NCBI GenBank assembly: GCA_943331295.2
Contig: CALQLA020000052.1
Coordinates: forward strand, 1-34,259
DNA: 34,259 bases
Direction of reading: 5' to 3'
Origin: Bordetella parapertussis
GTDB lineage: Bacteria; Pseudomonadota; Gammaproteobacteria; Burkholderiales; Casimicrobiaceae
Shown here in pieces: positions 28,923-34,259 of the stretch. The notes beneath the pieces are model-generated. The model was given only the letters and a program-made list of their open reading frames with translations, made no database searches and was not told where the DNA came from. Within the stretch, counting starts at the first letter, position 1; every line of letters starts with the position of its first letter. The position numbers were made by a program, and so were the translations under genes.

Positions 28923-30179
28923 TCACGCGGTGACGAACATCGCCACCACGGCCGCCGCCATCGTCCACGTGGCCAGCCATCCCAGCGCCTTCAGCCGGCG
29001 CGTGACGACGAACGGCCCCATCACCTCCGGGTCGTCGGCCAGCAGCATCATCACCACCATGATCGGCACCGCGATCACGCCGTTGACGACCGCGCTCCAG
29101 AACAGCGCCTTGATCGGATCGATCGGCGTGAAGTCGAGCGCCACGCCGCCCAGCGTCGCCAGCGCGATGATCGCGTAGAACTCCCGCGCCTCGCCGAGCT
29201 TCAGGTCGAGGCCGCGCTTCCAGTCGAACGTCTCGGCCATCGCGTAGGCGGCCGACCCCGCGAGCACCGGCACCGCGAGCATGCCGGTGCCGATGATCCC
29301 CAGGCTGAACAGCAGGAACGCGAAGTCGCCGGCAAGCGGCCGCAGCGCTTCCGCCGCCTGCGCCGACGTCTCGATGCTGGTGATGCCGGCCGCGTGCAGC
29401 GTCGCCGCGGTGCTGATGACGATGAAGAGCGCGATCAGGTTCGAGAAGCCCATCCCGACGTAGGTGTCGATCTTGATGCGGCGCAGGTGCTCGCGCGCTC
29501 CCTGCGGCGCCTGGGCCAGCGCGCCGGCGGCAGGGTCGGCGTTGAGATCCTCGACCTCCTGCGCCGCCTGCCAGAAGAACAGGTACGGGCTGATCGTGGT
29601 GCCGAAGACCGCGACGATGACGGTGAGCATCTGCGCGGGGAACGCGAGCTTCGGCCAGAACATCCCGCGCAGCACCTCCATCCACGGCACGGCGATCGCG
29701 AACACCACGCCGACATACGCGAGCAGCGCGAGCGTCAGCCACTTCAGGAAGCGCACGTAGCGCTGGTACGGCAGGAACACCTGCAGCCCGAGGCACAGGA
29801 GGCCGAACACCAGCGCGTGGCCGTGCTCGGGGCCGCCGACGACGAGCTGCAGCGCCTCGCCCATCGCGGCGATGTCGGCGGCGACGTTGATCGTGTTGGC
29901 GACGACCAGCATGGCGACGATCGCGTACAGAACCGGGCGCGGGAAGCGGCGCCGGATGTTGGCGGCGAGCCCGTGGCCGGTCACGCGACCGATCCGCGCG
30001 CTCACCATCTGGATGCCCACCATCAGCGGGTAGGTGAGCACGATCGTCCAGCCGAGCTGGAACCCGAACTGCGCGCCGGCCTGCGAGTAGGTCGCGATGC
30101 CGCTCGGGTCGTCGTCGGCGGCGCCGGTGATGAGCCCGGGGCCGAGTTGATCCAGCCAGCGGCGAATCCGTTCTTTCAA
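28923..30179 (-). CDS. NRAMP-family divalent cation transporter with non-canonical metal site
   Basis: The 418-aa membrane protein has about eleven hydrophobic segments. Helix 1 reads LGPGLITGAADDDPSGIATYSQAGAQFG, and helix 6 reads VAVFGTTISPYLFFWQAAQEVED. Standard MntH proteins have DPGN in helix 1 and a methionine (MPH) in helix 6. Here these are DPSG and TISPY, so the methionine that favours transition metals is missing. Such NRAMP-related proteins have been linked to other cations, including magnesium. The start is TTG at 30179, with GGAG five bases upstream and no ATG nearby. It is convergent with fba and divergent from the GlsB-like gene. Confidence 0.83.
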   Translation of the reverse strand: MKERIRRWLDQLGPGLITGAADDDPSGIATYSQAGAQFGFQLGWTIVLTYPLMVGIQMVSARIGRVTGHGLAANIRRRFPRPVLYAIVAMLVVANTINVAADIAAMGEALQLVVGGPEHGHALVFGLLCLGLQVFLPYQRYVRFLKWLTLALLAYVGVVFAIAVPWMEVLRGMFWPKLAFPAQMLTVIVAVFGTTISPYLFFWQAAQEVEDLNADPAAGALAQAPQGAREHLRRIKIDTYVGMGFSNLIALFIVISTAATLHAAGITSIETSAQAAEALRPLAGDFAFLLFSLGIIGTGMLAVPVLAGSAAYAMAETFDWKRGLDLKLGEAREFYAIIALATLGGVALDFTPIDPIKALFWSAVVNGVIAVPIMVVMMLLADDPEVMGPFVVTRRLKALGWLATWTMAAAVVAMFVTA

Positions 30180-30275
30180 TGTGACTCCGGTGCGGGACCC
30201 CGCGACGGGGCGCCGCGAGGCTCCGCTCGACGCCGGCAGCGGCGACCGTGCCGATCTTACCGCGCGGGGCGCGGC

Positions 30276-30313
30276 GGTTCCGTGACGGAACGCACGGAGC
30301 GCTGTGCTAGGAT
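30276..30313 (+). promoter_or_regulatory. Palindrome and -10-like box before the GlsB-like gene
   Basis: GTTCCGTGACGGAAC (30276-30290) is a perfect palindrome around one base, and TAGGAT (30308-30313) follows 17 bases later. It lies in the 227-bp gap between divergent genes. It could be an operator over a promoter for the gene at 30407. Confidence 0.35.
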
Positions 30314-30406
30314 CGGCTTCACCTCCGCTGGCCCGAGGCGACGGCGATCCATCCGTCCCATGCCTCCCGTCCGCGGATTCCCATCCACCACCTCCGGGGG
30401 AACGTC

Positions 30407-30664
30407 ATGGGCATCATGGGATTGATCTGGACCATCATCGTCGGCCTCATCGTCGGCGCGCTGGCGCGCTGGCTCTATCCCGGCGCGGTGCCGATGGCGT
30501 GGTGGCTGACGTCGCTGCTGGGCATCGGCGGCTCGATCGTCGGCGGGCTCATCAGCAGCCTCATCTGGAAGTCGCCCGACGGCCGCTTCCATCCCGCGGG
30601 CTGGATCATGTCGATCGCCGGCGCGATGATCCTGCTGTGGGGCTACCTCAACGTGGTCCGCTAG
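30407..30664 (+). CDS. GlsB/YeaQ/YmgE-family small membrane protein
   Basis: The 85-aa protein has three hydrophobic segments with the family pattern: GLIWTIIVGLIVGALARWLYPGAVP at the start, WWLTSLLGIGGSIVGGLIS in the middle and GWIMSIAGAMILLWGYLNVV at the end. Such proteins (also labelled transglycosylase-associated) are small inner-membrane proteins often induced by stress, with unclear biochemical role. A GGGGGAA ribosome site lies before ATG 30407; a second ATG at 30416 is three codons in. It is a single gene 43 bp upstream of the broken CoA-transferase genes. Confidence 0.87.
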   Translation: MGIMGLIWTIIVGLIVGALARWLYPGAVPMAWWLTSLLGIGGSIVGGLISSLIWKSPDGRFHPAGWIMSIAGAMILLWGYLNVVR

Positions 30665-30707
30665 CCGCGGTCGCAGTGCCTGGCGGGCTGCCGCCGGGCT
30701 ACATGGA

Positions 30708-31088
30708 ATGATCGACAAGACGGTCCGCAGCCCCGCCGCGGCCGTCGCCGGCATGCCATCCGTTCTGATCGACGCGCTGATCGCGGCAGGCAAGGAGACC
30801 CGGATGATCGACGGCCGCGGCCATGTGCTGGAGCATCCGATCCACGCCGACTGCGCGCTGATCCGGGCCGATCGCGCCGACCGCTGGGGAAACCTCGTGT
30901 ATCGGAAGACCGCCCGCAATTTCGGGCCGGTGATGGCAACGGCGGCGAAATGCACGGTCGCCGAGGTGCGCGCGATCGTGCCGCTGGGCACGCTCGATCC
31001 GGAGGCCATCGTGACCCCGGAAATCTTCGTCCGGCGCGTCGTCGCGACCGGCGCCGCCACGCCACAGCCGCAGGCCGCGGCCCGGTGA
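30708..31088 (+). pseudogene. 3-oxoacid/3-oxoadipate CoA-transferase subunit A, internally deleted
   Basis: The 126-codon frame joins pieces of a CoA-transferase alpha subunit that normally has about 220-230 residues. It starts correctly (MIDKTVRSPAAAVAG), jumps to MPSVLIDALIAAG, then to KETRMIDGRGHVLEHPIHADCALIRADRADRWGNLVYRKTARNFGPVMATAAKCTVAEV and finishes normally. The glycine-rich CoA loop (usually GATVLIGGFGTAG), the NNNAGNG region and about 75 following residues are missing. Both joins lie at Ala-Gly repeats, consistent with deletions between short direct repeats. The frame remains open, but the protein should not work. It overlaps the subunit B remnant by GTGA, as in an intact pcaIJ pair. 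Confidence 0.85.
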
Positions 31089-31626
31089 GCGTGCCGACGA
31101 ACCGCTACAGCCTTGCGCAGATGGCCGCGCGCGTGGCGCGGGACATCCCGACGGCGCCTGCGTCAACCTCGGCATCGGGATGCCGCTGCGGGTCGCGAAC
31201 CACCTGCCGCCGGACCGCGAGATCGTCCTGCACAGCGAGAACGGCGTGCTGGGCATGGGCCCGGCGCCCGCGCCGGGTGACGAGGATCCCGGCCTCACCA
31301 ACGCGAGCAAGACTCCCGTCACGCTGCTCGCCGGCGGCGCGTACTTCCATCACGCCGACTCGTTCGCGATGATGGAGCATCTCACCGGGTCGGGCACCAG
31401 CAAGATCGTCGAACGCCTCACCTATCCGGTCACTGCGCTCGCATGCGTCAGCCGCATCTACACCGACCTCGCGGTCATCGACGTCACCGCGACGGGCCTC
31501 GCCGTCGTCGAGATCGTCGACGGCCTCGCCTTCGACGAACTGCAGCGCCTGACCGGCGTGCCGCTCGGGCACGCCGAAGCCGGCGCGCGCCCCCTGTCCG
31601 CTGTCCATCCCCAACGGAGAACCTGA
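31085..31626 (+). pseudogene. 3-oxoacid/3-oxoadipate CoA-transferase subunit B, frameshifted and internally deleted
   Basis: From GTG 31085 the frame reads SVPTNRYSLAQMAARVARDIP and is then lost near 31150. One missing G in ATCCCGACGGC would restore DGACVNLGIGMPLRVANHLPP, which continues in the frame open from 31180. The catalytic glutamate region LHSENGVLGMGPAPAPG is present. Further on, GGAYFHHADSFAMM is joined directly to EHLTGSGTSKIVERLTYPV; about 45-50 residues normally between two MM-containing segments are absent. So this gene carries both a frameshift and an internal deletion. The C-terminus (RIYTDLAVIDVTATGLAVVEIVDGL) is normal. The gene was probably pcaJ-like, given the thiolase gene that follows at 31628. 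Confidence 0.85.
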
Positions 31627-31627
31627 A

Positions 31628-32830
31628 ATGCACGAAGCTTTTATCTGTGACGCGATCCGCACGCCGATCGGGCGCTATGGCGGCGCACTGGCCGCTGTGC
31701 GCCCGGACGACCTGGGCGCCGTGCCCATCGCCGCGCTGATGGCCCGGAATCCGGGCGTCGACTGGGGCGCGCTCGACGACGTGCTCTATGGCTGCGCCAA
31801 CCAGGCGGGCGAGGACAACCGGAATGTCGCGCGGATGTGCCTGCTGCTGGCCGGGCTGCCGGTCGAGGTGCCGGGCGCGACGATCAACCGGCTGTGCGGG
31901 TCGTCGCTCGACGCGGTGGGAATCGCGTCGCGCGCGATCAAGGCCGGCGAGGCCGGGCTCGTGATCGCGGGCGGCGTCGAGAGCATGACCCGCGCGCCGT
32001 TCGTGCTGGCGAAGGCCACCGAGGCTTTTTCGCGCGCCGCGAAGATCGAGGACACGACGATCGGCTGGCGATTCGTCAATCCGCTGACGAAGGCAAAGTA
32101 CGGCATCGACAGCATGCCGGAGACCGCCGAGAACGTCGCCACCGAGTTCGGCATCGGCCGCGCCGACCAGGATGCCTTCGCGCTGCGGAGCCAGCAGCGC
32201 GCCGCGGCCGCGATCGCCGCCGGCGCCTTCGACGACGAGCTCACGCCGGTGACCATCCCCGCCCGGAAGGGCGACCCCGTCGCGGTGCGCGTCGACGAGC
32301 ACCCGCGGGCGACGACGATCGAAGCGCTCTCCCGGCTGAAGGGGATCGTCCGGCCCGACGGGACCGTCACCGCCGGCAATGCCTCGGGCGTCAACGACGG
32401 CGCGTGCGCGGTGCTGCTCGCCTCCGCCGATGCCGCGCGGCGCCACGGGCTCGTGCCGATGGCGCGCGTGGTCGCCACCGCCGTCGCCGGCGTCGCGCCG
32501 CGGATCATGGGCTTCGGCCCCGCGCCCGCGATGCGCAAGGTGCTCGCCCTCGCGAAGCTCGAGCTGTCCGACATGGACGTCGTCGAGCTTAACGAGGCCT
32601 TCGCCGCGCAGGCGCTCGCGGTGACCCGCGACCACGGGCTCGCCGACGACGCCGCGCACGTCAACCCGAACGGCGGCGCGATCGCGCTCGGTCACCCGCT
32701 GGGCGCCAGCGGCGCGCGGCTCGTGACCACGGCGCTCTACCAGCTCCGGCGAACCGGCGGCCGCTACGCGATGTGCACGATGTGCATCGGCGTCGGCCAG
32801 GGCATCGCGATGATCGTCGAGCGCGTCTGA
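31628..32830 (+). CDS. pcaF: 3-oxoadipyl-CoA thiolase (PcaF-like)
   Basis: The 400-aa thiolase looks intact: AFICDAIRTPIGRYGGALA at the start, the acyl-cysteine loop TINRLCGSSLDAVG near 89, GGVESMTRAPFV near 116, NEAFAAQALAV near 320, GGAIALGHPLGASGARL near 346 with the histidine, and MCTMCIGVGQGIAM near 380 with the second cysteine. YGIDSMPETAENVA and TLxxLxxLKG-type spacing agree with the 3-oxoadipyl-CoA group. It would split 3-oxoadipyl-CoA into succinyl-CoA and acetyl-CoA. A GGAGA ribosome site lies seven bases before ATG 31628. The CoA-transferase genes directly upstream are broken, so its usual substrate supply must come from elsewhere, or it serves another thiolysis such as phenylacetate or fatty-acid breakdown. 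Confidence 0.88.
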   Translation: MHEAFICDAIRTPIGRYGGALAAVRPDDLGAVPIAALMARNPGVDWGALDDVLYGCANQAGEDNRNVARMCLLLAGLPVEVPGATINRLCGSSLDAVGIASRAIKAGEAGLVIAGGVESMTRAPFVLAKATEAFSRAAKIEDTTIGWRFVNPLTKAKYGIDSMPETAENVATEFGIGRADQDAFALRSQQRAAAAIAAGAFDDELTPVTIPARKGDPVAVRVDEHPRATTIEALSRLKGIVRPDGTVTAGNASGVNDGACAVLLASADAARRHGLVPMARVVATAVAGVAPRIMGFGPAPAMRKVLALAKLELSDMDVVELNEAFAAQALAVTRDHGLADDAAHVNPNGGAIALGHPLGASGARLVTTALYQLRRTGGRYAMCTMCIGVGQGIAMIVERV

Positions 32831-33124
32831 CCGGGCAGCCATCGTCGGCGCCGGTGTGACCGCGTGATCGCGTAACCGCGTGATCGCGAGCCCGGCCTCA
32901 GCCTGCGCCGCAGTGGCGTGGCTGAAGTTGAGGCGCAGGCAGCCCGCCGGCAAAGGAAATCATCCCCGGCCGGTCGATCACGGCAAGGATCTCCCGGATC
33001 GGCGACGGATGCAGGTTGCGCACCCGCTGCGACACCCTCGCGCCACTTTGCATTTCGGCCTCCGCTGATACGTCAAACCTGTTGACCTGTCGACACGCTA
33101 CCGGCGCGCGCCTAACATGTCAAC
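32831..33124. other. Gap after pcaF holding an aminotransferase remnant and regulatory dyads
   Basis: This stretch has no intact gene. It contains a tandem duplication of about 15 bp (ACCGCGTGATCGCG at roughly 32859-32872 and 32874-32887), the minus-strand aminotransferase remnant at about 32865-33053, and two inverted repeats just before and over the marR start. Confidence 0.6.
32865..33053 (-). pseudogene. PLP-dependent aminotransferase remnant: the two ends joined, middle lost
   Basis: On the minus strand from ATG 33053 the frame reads MQSGARVSQRVRNLHPSPIREILAVIDRPGMISFAGGLPAP, the typical start of a fold-type I aminotransferase (LysN/MocR-like group). Within the same bases another frame gives GCLRLNFSHATAAQAEAGLAITRL, which resembles the C-terminal end of the same family. 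So roughly the first 38 and last 25 residues are joined out of frame at CTGCCTGCGCCTC, and some 300 or more residues are gone. The first frame stops at 32901. It is divergent from marR, which may once have controlled it. Confidence 0.72.
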
Positions 33125-33133
33125 ATGGTTGAC
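33080..33133. promoter_or_regulatory. Two inverted repeats before and over the marR start codon
   Basis: TGTTGACCTGTCGACA (33080-33095) is a near-perfect dyad. GTCAAC-ATG-GTTGAC (33119-33133) is a perfect dyad centred on the marR start codon itself. Both share the TTGAC/GTCAA half, as expected for two sites of one dimeric regulator, most simply MarR acting on its own gene. Confidence 0.6.
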
Positions 33134-33559
33134 CAAAAACGCCAGGCCGAACTCCGCGCCGCGATCGAGCTGTTCTTCTTCGGCTATCGCGCGTTCACGT
33201 CGCATCCCGACCGCATCCTGGGCGAGCGGGCCTTGGGCCGCGCCCATCACCGCATCCTCTATTTCATCGGCCATCGCCCCGGCATCGCGATCAGCGGCCT
33301 GCTCGATGTCCTCGGCGTGTCCAAGCAGGCGCTCAACGCGCCGCTGCGGCAGCTCCTCGAGATGAAGCTCGTCGCCGTGACGCCCGCAGCGCACGACCGG
33401 CGGTTCCGCGAGCTGCGCCTCACCGCGGACGGCGCGAGGCTCGAGGCGCTCCTGACCGGGACGCAGATGAAGCTGCTGGCGTCGGTGTTCGACGCCGTCG
33501 GCCCGGGCTCGGAAGCCGGATGGCGGAAGGTCATGGCGCGGATGCCGGGTCGGTCGTGA
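33125..33559 (+). CDS. MarR-family transcriptional regulator
   Basis: The 144-aa protein has a winged helix-turn-helix core: HHRILYFIGHRPGIAISGLLDVLGVSKQALNAPLRQLLEMKLVAVTPAAHDRRFRELRLTADG, spanning residues 40-103, with the DRR-R wing typical of MarR. Short helices on both sides would form the dimer. No Shine-Dalgarno precedes ATG 33125, and the start codon lies at the centre of a perfect dyad, so binding there would block its own expression. It is divergent from the aminotransferase remnant and upstream of the hydroxyacyl-CoA dehydrogenase gene, which it may or may not control. The ligand is unknown. Confidence 0.85.
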   Translation: MVDQKRQAELRAAIELFFFGYRAFTSHPDRILGERALGRAHHRILYFIGHRPGIAISGLLDVLGVSKQALNAPLRQLLEMKLVAVTPAAHDRRFRELRLTADGARLEALLTGTQMKLLASVFDAVGPGSEAGWRKVMARMPGRS

Positions 33560-33570
33560 GGGGCGCCACC

Positions 33571-33601
33571 CCGTCGCCCGGACCGCTGGGTCCGGCGACG
33601 G
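33571..33601 (+). terminator. Strong hairpin after marR
   Basis: CCGTCGCCCGGACC pairs with GGTCCGGCGACGG (13 pairs with one bulged C) around a short GCTG loop, 11 bases after the marR stop. No T run follows. It is likely to end the marR message. Confidence 0.5.
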
Positions 33602-33697
33602 CCGCAAGGACGGTGCGATCCGCCCCGACATGCATTATCCTGTCGCAACGGACCCGACGCCGCCGGCGCCGCCCCAACCTACCCGTGCAGGCTTTCC

Positions 33698-34259
33698 ATG
33701 AACGACACATCTCCCGGCCGTGACAAGGCGCCCGTCGCGGTCATCGGCGCGGGGCTGGTCGGCCGCGCCTGGGCCATCGTGTTCGCCCGCGCCGGCCATC
33801 CGGTCGCGCTGTTCGACGCCGATCCGGACGCGCTGCAAAGGAGCCTCGCCGCGCTCGACGCCGGGATCGCCGAACTCGCCGGCGCGGGGCTCCTCGCGGG
33901 GTCGCCGGCCAGCGTGCGCCTGCGCATCACGCCGGCACCCACGCTGGCGGCCGCCGTGGCCGGCGCGGCCTACGTGCAGGAGAACATCAGCGAGAACCTC
34001 GCGGCGAAATCGGCGCTGTTCGCCGAGCTCGACCGGCTGGCGCCGCCCGGGACGATCCTCGCGAGCTCGACATCGACGATCCCCGCGTCGGCCTGGAGCG
34101 CGGGCCTCGCCGGACGGGCACGCTGTCTTGTCGCGCACCCGGTGAATCCTCCGCACCTCGTGCCGGTGGTCGAGCTTTCGCCCGCGCCCTGGACCGACCC
34201 TGCAGTCGTCGACCGCGCGAAGGCCCTGCAGGAATCCATCGGCCAGGTGCCGATCGTGC
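33698..34259 (+). CDS. 3-hydroxyacyl-CoA dehydrogenase family protein, N-terminal part (gene runs off the window)
   Basis: About 187 residues are visible from ATG 33698. The N-terminus has the NAD-binding GAGLVGRAWAIVFARAGHPVALFDADPDAL, then YVQENISENLAAKSALFAELDRLAPPGTILASSTSTIP and CLVAHPVNPPHLVPVVELSP. The last segment resembles the 3-hydroxyacyl-CoA dehydrogenase/lambda-crystallin (L-gulonate dehydrogenase) branch, in which the histidine of AHPVNPP is catalytic. Fatty-acid, aromatic-CoA or sugar-acid oxidation are all possible. The ribosome site is weak (GCAGG). The end of the gene, including the C-terminal helical domain, is outside the window. Confidence 0.85.
   Translation, partial: MNDTSPGRDKAPVAVIGAGLVGRAWAIVFARAGHPVALFDADPDALQRSLAALDAGIAELAGAGLLAGSPASVRLRITPAPTLAAAVAGAAYVQENISENLAAKSALFAELDRLAPPGTILASSTSTIPASAWSAGLAGRARCLVAHPVNPPHLVPVVELSPAPWTDPAVVDRAKALQESIGQVPIV

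Noticed and set aside
31180..31626. A separate small CoA-transferase beta-type gene starting at 31180
   Set aside because: The sequence before 31150 encodes the normal subunit start in the other frame, so this is a frameshifted remnant and not a short gene.
31628..32830. Plain acetyl-CoA acetyltransferase
   Set aside because: The YGIDSMPETAENVA segment and the CoA-transferase remnants directly upstream fit 3-oxoadipyl-CoA thiolase better, although a related thiolase role remains possible.

Overview
The window is a very GC-rich, densely packed stretch of a betaproteobacterial chromosome, most likely Burkholderiales. The evidence is the soxYZAXB order, the tkt-gap-pgk-pyk/fba glycolytic set, the protocatechuate 4,5-cleavage genes, and short GC-rich intergenic repeats of types I associate with that order. 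These assignments rest on protein motifs and gene order read by eye. No database search was run. No tRNA, rRNA, CRISPR array, transposase or integrase was seen.

Layout. (1) Positions 1-2879, minus strand: thiosulfate-oxidation genes soxY-soxZ-soxA-soxX-soxB, with soxB cut by the window edge. (2) Positions 3021-5936, plus strand: molybdate importer modA-modB-modC, with four tandem ~77-bp repeats between modB and modC. (3) A 90-aa orphan protein gene (minus). (4) Positions 6636-13166, plus strand: transketolase, a GNAT acetyltransferase, GAPDH, phosphoglycerate kinase and pyruvate kinase. (5) Positions 13198-15285, minus strand: a MetE-like methyltransferase and a LysR regulator. (6) Positions 15346-21650, plus strand: a complete protocatechuate 4,5-cleavage pathway (tautomerase, ligJ, ligK, ligI, ligA, ligB, ligC), followed by a five-gene branched-chain-type ABC importer (21698-26221) that probably brings in the aromatic substrate. 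(7) A hemerythrin-like protein, a secreted protein (minus), class II fructose-bisphosphate aldolase, a divergent NRAMP-family transporter (minus) and a GlsB-type membrane protein. (8) Positions 30708-33053: a decaying zone with a broken 3-oxoacid CoA-transferase pair, an intact 3-oxoadipyl-CoA thiolase and the two ends of an aminotransferase gene joined together. (9) A MarR regulator and the start of a 3-hydroxyacyl-CoA dehydrogenase gene.

How it fits together. The Sox proteins oxidise thiosulfate in the periplasm. LigAB, LigC, LigI, the tautomerase, LigJ and LigK turn protocatechuate into pyruvate and oxaloacetate, so the cell can use protocatechuate without the beta-ketoadipate route. The CoA-transferase of that route is visibly broken here. 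Fba, which commonly follows pyk in Burkholderiales, is separated from it by about 14.6 kb holding the lig genes, which suggests an insertion or rearrangement.

The most unusual signal is a set of short GC-rich repeats placed exactly at gene junctions inside operons. They start with ATGA on or next to the stop codon of the upstream gene, encode open mini-ORFs, and end in a Shine-Dalgarno-like purine run at or near the next start. Between modB and modC this gives an unbroken chain of stop/start overlaps. At ligJ/ligK and ligI/ligA it gives one mini-ORF each. At ligA/ligB the repeat is fused in frame to ligB and supplies its start codon and about 22 extra residues.
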